The position numbers and the translations under genes are program-made. Positions 10,426 to 22,890 of a stretch of 64,000 bases of DNA are shown here, one piece after another. The DNA comes from Anadara kagoshimensis (taxonomy: Eukaryota; Mollusca; Bivalvia; Arcoida; Arcidae). The stretch covers positions 43,896,310 through 43,960,309 of the forward strand of contig CM037861.1 in assembly GCA_021292105.1 (NCBI GenBank), in the 5' to 3' direction. The stretch's first letter is position 1; each line of letters begins with the position of its first letter. The notes beneath the pieces are model-generated. The model saw only the letters and a list, made by a program, of their open reading frames with translations. It was not told the origin of the DNA and ran no database searches.

Positions 10426-10894
10426 TTAATATCACTTTTACTTATTGTGATGTCCCGCTTATAGAAATGTAAGAATGTGAGTGTAAGAGTTGAAAAATGG
10501 CAATGTTCAAAAGTATCCATAAGATCTGAAAAAAATAAGATGCAGAAAAATAGGATATGCACATGTCCAATATGTAATAATAACATCATGCAAATTTAGT
10601 TTCAGACCGTTAGTGGAGGTGCACATGTTCAATGAATATAGTATAACGAATGTATAATGCCAGCACAAAAAGTACTCCACGGGTCCAAATATGGCATGAA
10701 ACGTTCTGAAAAAAATTACTTAATATTATGGTACATCTTAAAAATAGGGAACGAAAAGTCCCCAAAAAGTTTACGAAATATCATGGGACGAAAAGTCATA
10801 TGGTACGAAATGAAATGTCTTAGAAGTTTGGGACAAAAAGTCCTGAATATGATATGAAATGGCATGGGACGAAACGTCTTGCACCCATTTGAAA

Positions 10895-11299
10895 TACACA
10901 ATAATCAATGTTGATCATGTTTTCTTTAATATGGGCTTAATTTATCAGAATTATGTGCCCCTCTAAGGAAGGCATGCTATGATCCTATTCCGCTATAGTT
11001 TTCACTACTTCCTCTACATAAAACTTTGAGAGTCTGTTTTTCTTAACCCCCTCCTCATGGCACCAACCGTAAAGACTACAATCACTCATTATTAGTTAGA
11101 TGTCTAAAATTTTATACACCCCCCCCCCCCATTATCTTTATGGAGATTTAGAATTGGATAAACTGTTCAACAGGAACCATCAAAACCGGGCAATTTCGAC
11201 TGACATAATCAGTATTGTAATTATTTTGTAATCGTCATTTATATAAAGATTGAATAATTTGTTATCATGGTATATATCTGCATCTGCTCATCTCTGCAG
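10895..11299. other. No gene seen
   Basis: AT-rich DNA shared with 31790-32190, with a C-run at about 11119-11130 (near 32012-32024 in unit B). No open frame, RNA gene or transposon end was recognised. Confidence 0.5.
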
Positions 11300-11830
11300 G
11301 ATTTTGGAGCAAATACTTTTTGTGGAATATTAAGGTAAAGGAAACCGATATGCTATTTTCGGTTAGTGCTCAAAGTAAAATATATCAATACTTACAATAT
11401 CAGATATGGTGTTTGTGGAATAAAATATCCAAAATGCACATAAACCTCAAAAAGAAAAAAAATCACATAAACTCCCGGTTCACGGTTGTATACAAAACAA
11501 ATTAAACAAAATGGTGATAGATTATATTCTTTTACTTCCGCTGAATTCCCTCCTCTCTACTGTTCTTCGCTCACCTGTTCAGATGAGAAGCACAGCGTGT
11601 TTTCGGTCTATCCTGCTTGATTGGATATCACACGCTTTGCATTTTAATATAAAAGACTTAAAGATATTAGTTTCTTTCTTTCCTCATCTTAAAAATGTTA
11701 AAATAAGTTATTACATGACACAGTGAGTCAGTGATAACTAGCCCCAGTATACTGTGCTATTGGTTAAGATAAATTTAAATCATTGGTTAAGAAATGTGCA
11801 TTTATTGTCCCGTTTGGTTAAGATAAAGAC
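11300..11830. repeat. Dispersed repeat, unit A copy
   Basis: Shared with 32190-32710 and, much diverged, with 58795-59240. Marker blocks are CTTACAATAT, then AAATATCCAAA, then a CCCGGTT..GGTTGT box, then ATGACAC and repeated ATTGGTTAAGA motifs. An old dispersed family; nature unknown. Confidence 0.5.
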
Positions 11831-11861
11831 ACAGATTGTTTGCAATGGTTAATCTCGACTT

Positions 11862-12872
11862 TACCAAGGCATCTGGCAATTGACACCAGGCGCACTTTGT
11901 CGCGTGCTAACTTGGCTTCAGCTAGAGACTGGTTACTATGGATGAAACGTGGGTTCACCATTTTACTCCAGAGGCCAAACAGCACTTGTTAACCCTGCCA
12001 AAGAAGACGAAGACTGTTACACCCGATGATGCTGATGATATTCTGATGGTAGGTTATCAGCTCCAAAAGGGACAAACAATCAATGGCATATCAGTCTAGA
12101 TGCATCACTTATGAGACAGTAACGGAACTTGAAATATAAAACTCAAGCTATGCAGAAAATCTCAGTAAAGCTGTGATGTTCCTCCAAAAAAAGCCTTTTT
12201 AAATTCAGAAAAATCTTAAGATAAGAAATGATTTTGAAACACAAACTGCAGCCCGTTGTGTTTGGAAAATGTATAATACATGTACTTTATTATTCTGATT
12301 ATATCTGATTCTTTTCTATAGAAAATTGCCGATTTAACGTAAAACATAACACATTTTAAACAGCATACCGATGAGTGGAATTGTGCACCGTTATCAGTAT
12401 GTACAGATGTAGGTTGCATTAACATAGAGCCTACTGGCTTCAACACACACGCAGTTCTTATTTAGAGGTGACATTTAAGTTAAAGTCACTTAACTCAAAA
12501 TAGACAATATAGCGTTACGAAAACATGCATGATAAGTTGTCGATTGCTCATGTTGTATGGTGCGGGTCATTTAAGAAATAAACAATATTTACGTTTACAT
12601 AGCGTCCAACCTGTCTATTCGCCGGACCTAGCTCCTATAGCGACTTTTTCCCAATTCTCATAATTCGTTTTTCCGGTCTTGAAGAAGTTGTGAAGGCAGT
12701 TGAGGAGTTGGTCAATGGAAAGCCGGAGTCATGCCATTTTTAATTCTGGACCGATAGCACTTGGACACAGTTGGTCTTAGTGCATCACACTAGAGAACAA
12801 TTACATCGAAAAAGAAGAGATGGATCTCAACCGGAAATAAATTAGGCTTGTTACTTATTGACTCGCCCTCGT
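11862..12872 (+). pseudogene. Mariner transposase relic, C-terminal half (unit A)
   Basis: Translated pieces match mariner transposase (Tc1/mariner, DDD/DDE family). MDETWVHHFTPEAKQ (about 11938-11985) holds the second catalytic D region, QLQKGQTINGISV follows, and YSPDLAP (about 12615-12640) is the third-aspartate motif. Stops and frameshifts intervene. The right end carries a mariner-like terminal repeat reading TTACTTATTGACTCGCCCTCGTA at 12850-12872, written here only to mark the element end. It is not functional. Confidence 0.85.
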
Positions 12873-13269
12873 ATGCACCAATGTATATAGATATAAAGTA
12901 TTATTTGCTTGTTTTGTCTATATGTGTGTTTGTTAACATTTTCTTGTCTGCTCCATAACTCTTGAACGTTATGAGAATATGGATGAAATTTTCAATGAAT
13001 GGTTGTCATATTTAGAGATGAAGCAATGCGTAGGGGTCCAGGTCAAACATTAAGACCATGGCAAACAGAAAACTATAAAATGTTTTGTTTCTGCTGACAT
13101 TTCTATGACAGCTTCACAATAACTAAACTGGATTGTAACCAAACTAGTAATGAAAATTCATCATATTCAGCAGATGAGAAAAGTCCAATGTATTCATAAA
13201 GGCCAAGGACAAATGTCAAGGGACCCAGGTTCTACCGATTTACGACTTATTCTTTTGACCATGTGCAGC

Positions 13270-13882
13270 CAAAATTATCTTTTGACCTGAAACGCCCCAA
13301 ACAAGGCGCTGAATACTGATGCTCTGGTTGTCATTTGTTCATCGATAAGAGATTTGGGAACCTAACGTGTTGTAAGCATGCACATACCTAAACTATCATG
13401 TACGATTGTTAAAACGCTACCACGTGAAATGCCGAATGTATGTGCTATTTCTTCCACCTGAATTCGCCTATCAGATTATACCAGATCCCGAACTTTGTTA
13501 CTCAATTCTTGGTCGGTGGCACCCAGTGGGCGTCCAGGCATGGCTTCGACTTCTACAGAAGTTATACCGGGTTTGAATTCCCCTACCAAGTATTATTCCT
13601 GATCATAAGATGGTGCATAAGACCTTTGTATTTCCTTGCCTGTTTTATTTTTTAAGGACATGTACAAGTATCGAATTACAGCACGATACTCAACTTTAGA
13701 CGAAAACCATGCCTTTGCATCACTAGCCATGTTTGACATTCAATATCTTCTTAAAGAATGACTTGGTAGATGTGCAATTTTGTTTCCGGTATAAAACGTG
13801 TATTGAAACCAGCCACAATAATCATGATCATGTTGCACATCTTGAATAGGATAGGCTGGTTACTTATTGAGTTGCCATCGTA
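13270..13882 (-). pseudogene. Mariner transposase relic, N-terminal half (unit A)
   Basis: On the minus strand, fragments read VEYRAVIRYLY, then KPGITSVEVEAMPGRPLG, then SDRRIQVEEIAHTFGISRG, a mariner helix-turn-helix DNA-binding region, then LGMCMLTTR. Several stops and indels break it. A terminal repeat related to that of the neighbouring relic lies at about 13858-13882. This half faces the C-terminal half at 11862-12872. Confidence 0.8.
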
Positions 13883-14554
13883 ACAAAAAGAAGGAAGTCA
13901 AAGGAAAAATACTACAAATTTAAGGTTCTTTAAATATACCTGAACCACCACATTTTGTTCATTAAGTAACTATCAAGCCACGATTTTTATAATCAGAGAC
14001 CTCAATATTTCTTTGTCTTATTTTCTTATTTCTGTTTTTTGTTGTGACTTGTTCTTGGTTGATTGGGTTATAAACAAGAGGCCCAGGGGCCACATCGATC
14101 ACCTGAGCAACTTGCTAGGTAGAAGCCGAAATGAGTTCAGTATTGAAGTGAGTGCAGGGGAGGGAGGTTTTGTACAAACTGAAATCTATACTTCCTACCG
14201 ATGCTTTTCACTAAACAATTTGTAAGTATTTCTATGTACCGTAAAAGGTTGATGTTTCGACAAGCCTCGGCTTATTCCGTTACCTTTTTCTTACAGCATT
14301 TCAATCAATGAAATAATTTTAAAAAAAATTTTCATCATGCAATCTACCAATCTCAAAAGAGAGAAAATGCATAGGCCGAATACTGTAATCGGGAAATGGC
14401 AAATAGAAATTATAGAATACAGCAGGATTTACATTAAAAATTAGCTTTTAAATACAAGTACAATTAATATATTTCTCATGAACAATATATTTAACTTTAT
14501 ATCAAAATACTTATATAAAAGAATACAGCATGGAAAATACACTATTATTTAACC

Positions 14555-15720
14555 ATGATTTGAACAAACTTGAATCTACACTACCTGAGGATGCTTCCAT
14601 TTTAATTTGAGCTTTCCTGGCCTAATAGTTTTTGAGGAGAAGATTTTTAAAGATTCTCTCTATATATTCCTGTGTAAAACTTGACCCCCCTCTTGTGACC
14701 CCACCCTACCCCCAGGGACTATGATTTGAACAAACTTGAATCTACACTACCCGAGGATGCTTCCATTTTAATTTGAGCTTTTCTGGCCTAATAGTTTTTG
14801 AGAAAAAGATTTTAAAAAATTTTCTTTATATATTCCTATGTAAAACTTGATCCCCCTCTTGTGACCCCCCCTACCCCCGGGGACCATGATTTGAACAAAC
14901 TTGAATCTACACTACCCGAGGATGCTTCCATTTTAATTTGAGCTTTTCAGGCCTAATAGTTTTTGAGAAGAAGATTTTTAAAGATTTTCTCTATATACTC
15001 CTATGTAAAACTTGATCCCCCTCTTGTGGCCCCTCCCTACCCCGGGGACCATGATTTGAACAAACTTGAATCTACACTACCTGAGGATGCTTCCATTTTA
15101 ATTTGAGCTTTCCTGGCCTAATAGTTTTTGAGGAGAAGATTTTTAAAGATTCTCTCTATATATTCCTGTGTAAAACTTGACCCCCCTCTTATGGCCCCAC
15201 CCTACCCCCAGGGACTATGATTTGAACAAACTTGAATCTACACTACCTGAGGATGCTTCCATTTTTATTTGAGCTTTTCTGGCATAATAGTTTTTGAGAA
15301 AAAGATTTTAAAAAATTTTCTTTATATATTCCTATGTAAAACTTGATCCCCCTTTTGTGACCCCTCCCTACCCCCGGGGACCATGATTTGAACAAACTTG
15401 AATCTACACTACCTCAGGATGCTTCCATTTTAATTTGAGCTTTTCAGGCCTAATAGTTTTTGAGAAGAAGATTTTTAAAGATTTTCTCTTTATACTCCTA
15501 TGTAAAACTTGATCCCCCTCTTGTGGCCCCTCCCTACCCCCGGGGACCATGATTTGAACAAACTTGAATCTACATTTCCTAAGGATGCCTCCACAAAAGT
15601 TTAAGCTTTACAGGCCGAATAGTTTTTGAGAAGAAGATTTTTGAAAAATACCAACAAAGTTTCAATAATTCTCAATTATCTCCCCTTTAAAGAGGGTGTG
15701 GCCCTTCATTTGGACAAACT
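14555..15720 (+). repeat. Tandem core with ABCABC higher-order order
   Basis: Monomers start ATGATTTGAAC at 14555, 14721, 14886, 15051, 15217, 15383 and 15548 (165-166 bp apart); the last copy is diverged. Copies 1 and 4 share GAGGAGAAG, copies 2 and 5 share GAGAAAAAG, and copies 3 and 6 share CAGGCCTAAT with GAGAAGAAG. This is a three-monomer unit of about 497 bp, present twice. Confidence 0.85.
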
Positions 15721-15783
15721 TGAATTCCTTTCACCTAGTGGTGCTTTGTGCCAAATTTGGTTGAAATCTGCCCAGTGGTTCGT

Positions 15784-15819
<36 letters not shown>

Positions 15820-15848
15820 AACGACGACGACGACGACAGACAACGGAC

Positions 15849-15866
<18 letters not shown>

Positions 15867-15880
<14 letters not shown>

Positions 15881-15897
15881 TGGCTCAGGTGAGCTAA
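15867..15897 (+). other. 3' terminal hairpin and CTAA end
   Basis: CTCACTTGAGCC / loop TTT / GGCTCAGGTGAG forms a 12-bp stem with one T-G wobble, directly followed by CTAA. A hairpin just before CTRR is the hallmark of Helitron 3' ends. Confidence 0.8.
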
Positions 15898-17128
15898 AAA
15901 GTATATAAATGTACAATGTACTTTTTTCTTTTTAGTCCCATATTTCCATATTGTATTGGGTTTCATCTGTAGAGAGCAGTTGAAGGGCTGAAATCCAAAA
16001 TGTGCCCAATACTGTGGTCAAACAGTAAACTTAAGCTGGAGCACAGTTATAAAGACATTATATAAATTAAAAACATAAGATCATATCAATTCATTAATTT
16101 ATTCATTTACAAAATATTTTAATAATGAGTTAAGTTTGTGGCATCTTTTTCAAATCCACAAAAACTTGATAACAATTCTACATAATCATAAGCCGAGCAA
16201 CAAAATTGAAAAAACAAACTATTCAATTCTATGTTTAATATTAACAAATATTTATATTACTTGGCATATAATAGTTTTGTAATCCATCAACAGTTTCATT
16301 CTAAACATTTTTTCAAATGAACCCTTTTGTAAACAGAACGTTTCTAAATTTTCTTTTATTGGCAAGTAAGTAAAAATGTGCTTGATACATTCCATTAAAA
16401 ATAAACTTTCAGTGAGTTAACAAATTTAAGTGTGACAATTATAGCATTATATGTAGTTTTCAAGAAACTGAAGAAAAAAGAATATTGTAATCACCATACA
16501 TGGATTATTGGATGACAAAGATTTATGAATATCAAAAACATGATTGAAATATAAAGCACTTCAGTCATGATTGTAAGCTTCATATAATAAAACCAAAAAC
16601 ATCGAAATTCATGCATGTAAAATATGAAACAAAAAATAACCAAAATTACTGAAACTGTTTTTTTTAAAAAATGAATGACAATTTAATAAACATCATAATA
16701 ATAAAATGCAAATTACTATGATAAATAGGTTTCTTCTTGTGTTTATTACAATCATAAAAATTTAGTTTAAAACGTAAATTAACATTTTTCTCATAAAATC
16801 GTACATAAAAATACTTTTAAAACAATAACATCAGTGAAAAATATAAAACTTCTGAAAGGTTGTGAACTTTATTGATAGTATATTTCAGTTACATTCAATG
16901 TTTCAGCCTAAAAACTTCAATGTAATGAGAACATAATTATACATTTAATTTCATCCACTATGTTATACATTGTATTTCCCTTCTCTTATGTTTTTTCAAA
17001 AACTTGTAACATTTTAAAAAAATATCTAAAAATTCTTGAAAATAAAATTAATCTTTATAATTAATTTTCTTACATATTAAAATTGATTCATAAATATAAT
17101 TTATTCAGAAGTAAAATGACTATTTACA

Positions 17129-17130
<2 letters not shown>

Positions 17131-17171
<41 letters not shown>
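17131..17171. repeat. (GT)n microsatellite
   Basis: About 20 GT units. The unit B counterpart at 40995-41025 is shorter. Confidence 0.95.
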
Positions 17172-17174
<3 letters not shown>

Positions 17175-17390
17175 AGAAGAAAGAATTTAATTTAGAAAAG
17201 AAAGAAGTTTCTTTTTAACAACTTTGTCCAGAAGTAAGGATACACTTGTACAATATGCTTCTCTAAATTTTGAGTTAAAGTCAAAACATATCTTCAATAT
17301 TACATTTAACTCACACTTTGATCCAACAAAAAGCCCTTATTCCAAATATAACATGCCATTGTTAGTTTTTCTTCATTTCTTTTTATAACA

Positions 17391-17696
17391 CAGCCATTTT
17401 ACAGTACCTAAAACAGATCTGTTTCATATACTGACCCATAGTCCAAACACAATTGGCCATTCTTAGTCTGTTTTTCCCTAATAGTTATAATACAGCCATT
17501 TTACAGTACCTAAAACAGATCTGTTTCATATACTGACCCATAGTCCAAACACAATTGGTCATTCTTAGTCTGTTTTTCCCTAATAGTTATAATACAGCCA
17601 TTTTACAGTACCTAAAACAGATCTGTTTCATATACTAACCCATAGTCCAAACACAATTGGCCATTCTTAGTCTGTTTTTCCCTAATAGTTATAAAA
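17391..17696. repeat. 102-bp tandem repeat, three copies
   Basis: Unit starts CAGCCATTTTACAGTACC at 17391, 17493 and 17595, with a partial fourth at 17697. Each contains ACAGATCTGT. In unit B starts lie at 41241, 41319, 41423 and 41527, so spacing and length changed after duplication. Confidence 0.9.
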
Positions 17697-17876
17697 CAGC
17701 CATTTTACAGTACCTTACACAGATCTGTTCGTTTATTTACATACAGGCAGACCTATATACAAATATATACAAATTTTTACATGATGACTATATACAATGT
17801 TTACAATAATTACATGATAAATATGATTTAATATACAAGGATGTACAATATGTAGCACTTATCAACATATCCAACA

Positions 17877-17996
17877 ATAAATTCCTTCTGTAATAACAAG
17901 AGACATAAATCTTACGTTTGCTTATGTTTATGTAATGTAAAACAGCAAAATATTAAGGCTGCCTAGAGTTGTCTCTTGCATTCTGAAGGAATTTAT
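17877..17996. other. Inverted repeat / hairpin conserved in both units
   Basis: 17877-17905 pairs with 17970-17996 (ATAAATTCCTTC facing GAAGGAATTTAT, and CAAGAGACA facing TGTCTCTTG) with about 65 bases between. The same structure stands at about 41711-41830. Confidence 0.55.
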
Positions 17997-20859
17997 GATC
18001 AGATAATAAATTAAATTTAAAAACAAAATCTTAACAATTCTTTGACAGAAGACTGAAGCAAAAATAAAATTTACAATGAACACTTACAACACAAAAACTA
18101 AAAATTTTCAATGAATAAAGGCATGTAATTCCATCATCGATTTCAGATTTTATTACCAATTGTTCTAAAATCAATAACATATATTAAAAAAACTGATAAT
18201 CCAATTTATTCATCAGAATCAATCATTAAAGTTAATCTGAAATTGCCGAACAATTCTTGGTAGTAATGAATCAAACTGCAAAATTCACATTTTTGAAAAT
18301 ATTTTTAAAGTTTTGTTTCATTTTTTTGGTTTTTGCCCAATTCTTTATAAAATGATAAAGAAACTTTTTGCATAATCTTATTGCTGTACGAATAATGAGT
18401 AAAAGTTATATTAATGAGTCACGCTGCCTTTCATATCTAAACAGTAAAATTGTGCATGGTTTTAATGACATTGTCGGTGTTGCATGCAGAATCAGAAGAC
18501 CCAAATTGAAGCCATAGAACAATTCTTGGTATTAATAAATTACATTGCCAAATTCAGATTTTTTTTTTTTTTTGCAACTTTTAAAAATAAATTAAAAATT
18601 TTCACACATTTTTTGCTGATTTTATAATAAAATGATAGAAACTTTTATCATAATCTGATATCTTTATTTTTATTTTTAGTCCTTTTTATCAAAATGAAAT
18701 TAGATTATGAGTGTGATTATGAACTAGGCTGCCTTTCATATCTAACCAGTAAAATGTGTGCATGATTTTATTAACATAGTTAATGTTTATGATTTAAACT
18801 CTAAATAAAGCTTAACTAAATAAATAAAATCTATATGCTTATAATAAATCTACATAGATAACATCAACAACAAAATACTAATGTGAAGACAAATTTAACA
18901 ATAAAAACAAATTTTTATATAAAACAAATTTACATCTATATAAATACATTAATTAAATACAAAGTAAATAAAATGGTTTTCTTAAATTATAATTAACACA
19001 CGACAAATTGGCCACAAAACAGAACATTTGCAGTTTTATCGTATTTGATTATAGTGTCAAACTTTGTAATGACACCTTTATATTACACTTTCACTGCTGT
19101 ACAGCCTGAGTTTATCAATTTTAACATAAATATGAACTTTGTTTAATTTTTTTCACAATTTATTGGAAATAAGAATAAAGAGAATAGTCATTGTTTATTC
19201 CTTACATTAACGAAATTTTATTCAAAAAAAATTTAAAAAATACTTTTTTCATGTTGTTTCCAGGGTTTCCAAAAATAACATACACATGTACCAAATTGTC
19301 ATGGCTGAATTTCAAACATTTAAAAAAAATTAACAAATTGTTTATTTTTTTTTTTACAACATAAACAATAAATGTATTTGCAGAATACCCAAACTAAAAC
19401 TAGTTAAGTACAAGCATACTAACTATCATAAGTAAATTGGGTCAAACATTGTTACAAGTGTAATAATTACTTTTTTACAATATAAAAACAACAAAATTAG
19501 AAACAACTCAACAATTAAACAAAGCATTAAAACATTTTACACCTGGTTTTCTATTTGTCTTTATTAAGGCAGTGACAAATTGTTAATTTAATTTTTCTTC
19601 AAAAACCTGAGCATTTAAAACTTCTGTAGTAATGTTTTTGTGATTTTTTTAACATTGTGTAATGGCCACATGATGCAACTTGATTGATTTTTAATTAAAT
19701 GGATGGAAAGAATGATCAACAACAAAGAAAGCAATTTGTTTTCAGAAAAAATATGGACCTGAAGATGAACTGGCCAAAACTCTTTAAATATGGGTTTGAA
19801 AAATTGGAAAAACTGACCAAAATCCAGAGTTAATATCATTTGCGACTTGTTTTAATCTCCAATGAACCAAATGATATGAATTTTATTTGAAAAGAATGGT
19901 ATAATGTTTGAGAAGAATGTACAAAGTTTTACATGCCAATATATAACTTTATCCCTGAATTCAATTTGGACCATGTTCCCATGCTTCACTGTCTGAAAAT
20001 AATTCCATTGGATTATAGCCACACTGAACACATTGGTGTCAACATACAATAATGATGATGATGATGATCTGTGAAAATTTAGTTTAAGCATGAAAAATAA
20101 CGATAACAAAAGCAGTATCCATACAGGAAATTGGTGTATACACTAATTGGAGTATAAACTAGTGGTTTGCCACCCTGTGTGTCTAAAATATAATTAAGTG
20201 TCACTTGTATCAACATGAACATTAGTGATAAAACCAGTATTTATACAAGTGATGAAGTGTGGTTAAAATGGTTGCCCTGTGCATTTGGAATATCATCAAA
20301 ATATCAATAATAGTTCAATTTGCATTGATATACAACATTAATGATGATTCCTAGGAAACATTATATGCATAGATATTATTCAATTACACCACTATATCCA
20401 ACTGATACAACAAAATACAGAATTCTGCAAGAACAGGACGTTTCTCTTTATAATGGAAATCCCAGAGTTGAAAAAGAATAACTTTACTTTATATTGCTAT
20501 ATGTAATTTATAAGGGTTCATATACTACAGCTGGTAAAGGTTGAGATGTAAAAACTAACATAAGTGTTTAAGCAAAGGATATGTGGTTAGTCTTCAGCAG
20601 TAAATACCAGAGTTTTGTCAATAGACTTTACATTCCTGTCAACATTTTTTGACGGAGAGAAATGAAGAAGAGTGCATAGATATAATGAAGGTATTCAAGT
20701 ATTTAAAAAATTGTATTTGTTAAGATATCTTTTACACTGGTGGTTGATATATATATATATATATATATGAAACATGTTACAAATTAGTCAAAATACAGTT
20801 TAAAATTGTAAAGGTTTGTCAATATCTTTTACTCTGGTTGTAAAATCATATATATATAT

Positions 20860-21135
20860 GAATCAAAACTATACCGTAAAAATAAAATAAAGTTATTGCC
20901 ATAAAATATCAGGAATCGGAGGCGGATCCAGAATTTTAGAAAGGGTGGGCGTATAATGTGAGAGCTGAAGGCATGCTCCCCAACAAATTTTGAAAAAATG
21001 ACGCAAAAATCCTGCATTCTGGTGCAATCTGAGCTGCATCAAAGAGGAAAAAAATTTTCATTCAAAAATCAAAATGAACAATATGTTTTATTAGCAACAT
21101 AAACGGGGGGGGAGGGGGGGGGAGGGGAGGAATAT
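20860..21135. repeat. Unit A-only insertion with G-rich end
   Basis: Absent from unit B near 44800. It ends in runs of G (8, 10 and 4) at about 21105-21130, which could form a G-quadruplex. The body, with GGCGGATCCAGAATTTTAGAAAG, looks like a dispersed repeat; family unknown. Confidence 0.5.
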
Positions 21136-22890
21136 CGTTTATCAATATCTTTACCTCTGTGGAGAAATGTGCATAGATATTGCATGATTAATATTAAATT
21201 TTTAACACAAGTAATACAGACTAAAAAGACCGTACAATATAAAGGACGTGAGAGCGAGTAAATAGAAAACTACAAAAGATGTCTAAAAGTATAAAATACA
21301 AATAAAACAGAAAAACAGAATAAGCATTTCAAAAACAAAAACCTACAAAACTGGATAAAGTACAATAATAAATAATGTTTTGTTATGATGAAGCTGCTTG
21401 CATTATTAAGTATCGTGTAAATTTCACTCGGGGCTAGGGGTAAACTTTGCTAACATTATTCAGTTGCTATTGCAAAAGGATGATGTGTAATGAAGCGGTT
21501 GTCTATTTGTATGCCTACAAGTACAATGTATTGCAATGCAGCAAGCTAATAAAATTAATCTATTTACTAAAAGTAATAATGAATGTCTTTTGACATATTC
21601 TGCATGAATATATACTTTTATAAAATGATATTTAGCAGCAAGAATTAAATATGATTTGGGTTTATGACATAGAAAGTAAAACAGTTATGCATGCCTTTAT
21701 GCAATCAAATTAAGTCAATTCTTAGAGTGCATAAGGTGTTTTAGTTTATATCTCATAATCCTATACAATTTAAAAAAATATAAAAAGACATTCAAACTAC
21801 CGGTATGACTAAAATGTAGATAACTCAAATTGAAATTTAGTGAAATGATAATAGATGCTGATGAAAAGAATGTTAGCTGCTTTCCATGATATTGAAATAT
21901 TAAAATGGTGATAATCTCATTATACTGTGACATAACATTTCTTGGATTGAAAAAGCCAATTGATTTATGAAACTGTCAATGATACATTAGAATTTTCTTT
22001 CCAAAAAACTATAAATATCAAAACAACAAAAACAGACATTGTCACATAAAATAATTCCTCAACAAATAAATAACACATTAATCAGTATTGATATTATTTT
22101 ACAAATGTACATATTAACAATTTTAACATAACTGTACAACAAAGCACTAATTTTATAGGAATGTCCAAATTCACTTGTCTTGTTGCCTTTACACAAATCT
22201 TAAAACAAATATTATGAATCAAATTAAGAGCATACATGGATCATTAGGTTATGCTTATAAGGTTGTGTGTAAGCCATTTGTTTTATGCTCTTAACATAGA
22301 AATAAATATTATCAAAATCTGCAAGGATATCAGAAGTTGTTTAAGCCAGATGTATCAAACTCTTTATATCGAAAAAATACTAATCAAAATTCATAAGATT
22401 CTCTAACATTTCAAAATTTTGTAGCAATCCTTTGAAGAATTGAAAGGAAAGCTTTCTCAGGCAACAACAAAAGACTGGACATTTTCCTTTTATCACCGAA
22501 AAATATAAACTTACTTATATTCGTTTGGAAGATAAAATTATATCAGGCATTACAAAAAAACATGGTATTTATAAATGTCCTGATTCATATGTTCTAAGTG
22601 ATGATTTATTTCTTGCCTGCACTTGGAAAAGTTTAATACCGTTTCTGGACATCACTGAAAACTGACCCAGAGCCTCATTCCACATTAACGACACATTTGC
22701 AGAGCTTGACAATGTCTACTACAAAAGGTGCTAAATTTTTATAATCAATTTCTACAGACTCAGTAACAAAAATCCTAAAATCACCAGTCTGACATTACAA
22801 ATTGTAGAACCATTGTACATTTGAAACAATACTAAAACTATAAGACTACAAAATATCGGAGAAAAACCAATTTAGTCATGTGAAATACAA

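Larger units (their letters stand above)
2355..10429. mobile_element. Long-inverted-repeat TTAA-target DNA element
   Basis: TTAA occurs at 2355-2358 and 10426-10429, and unit B has a single TTAA at the same place (31308-31311), so both boundaries are exact. The element has imperfect inverted arms of about 1 kb: left 2359-2696 continued at 7360-7994, right 9398-10425. A loop of about 1.4 kb holds a GC-rich broken reading frame and a SINE. TTAA targeting is known for the piggyBac and Kolobok superfamilies, but no transposase was found, so the superfamily is undecided. The Steamer-like element sits in the left arm only. Confidence 0.8.
1588..10894. mobile_element. hAT-like foldback element (unit A, interrupted)
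   Basis: Outer element of the unit A nest. The 8-bp sequence ATTTGAAA flanks it at 1588-1595 and 10887-10894. Its ends are inverted and built of reiterated short motifs: TTTCGTCCCAT and TTTCGTACCAT on the left, ATGGGACGAAA and ATGGTACGAAAT on the right. An 8-bp target duplication suggests the hAT superfamily, but no transposase is present, so it is non-autonomous. The interior contains TTTA-rich simple sequence (1770-2060) and is split by the TTAA element at 2355-10429. Family assignment is inference. Confidence 0.6.
14075..15897 (+). mobile_element. Pearl/HINE-like non-autonomous rolling-circle element (unit A)
   Basis: Starts CAAGAGGCCC and ends with a hairpin followed by CTAA. Comparison with the empty site at 39741-39753 gives exact borders: the element splits a 6-A run (three A on each side) with no target duplication. 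The order is a 5' region with subterminal TCACCTGA, a tandem 166-bp core, a divergent 3' copy, an ACGACG microsatellite, then a terminal hairpin. The layout matches bivalve pearl elements and Helitron/Helentron-associated elements. There is no Rep/helicase gene, so it would have to be mobilised in trans. Confidence 0.82.

Noticed and set aside
14555..15547. CRISPR-like array
   Set aside because: The repeats are adjacent 166-bp monomers without spacers, in a eukaryotic transposon.
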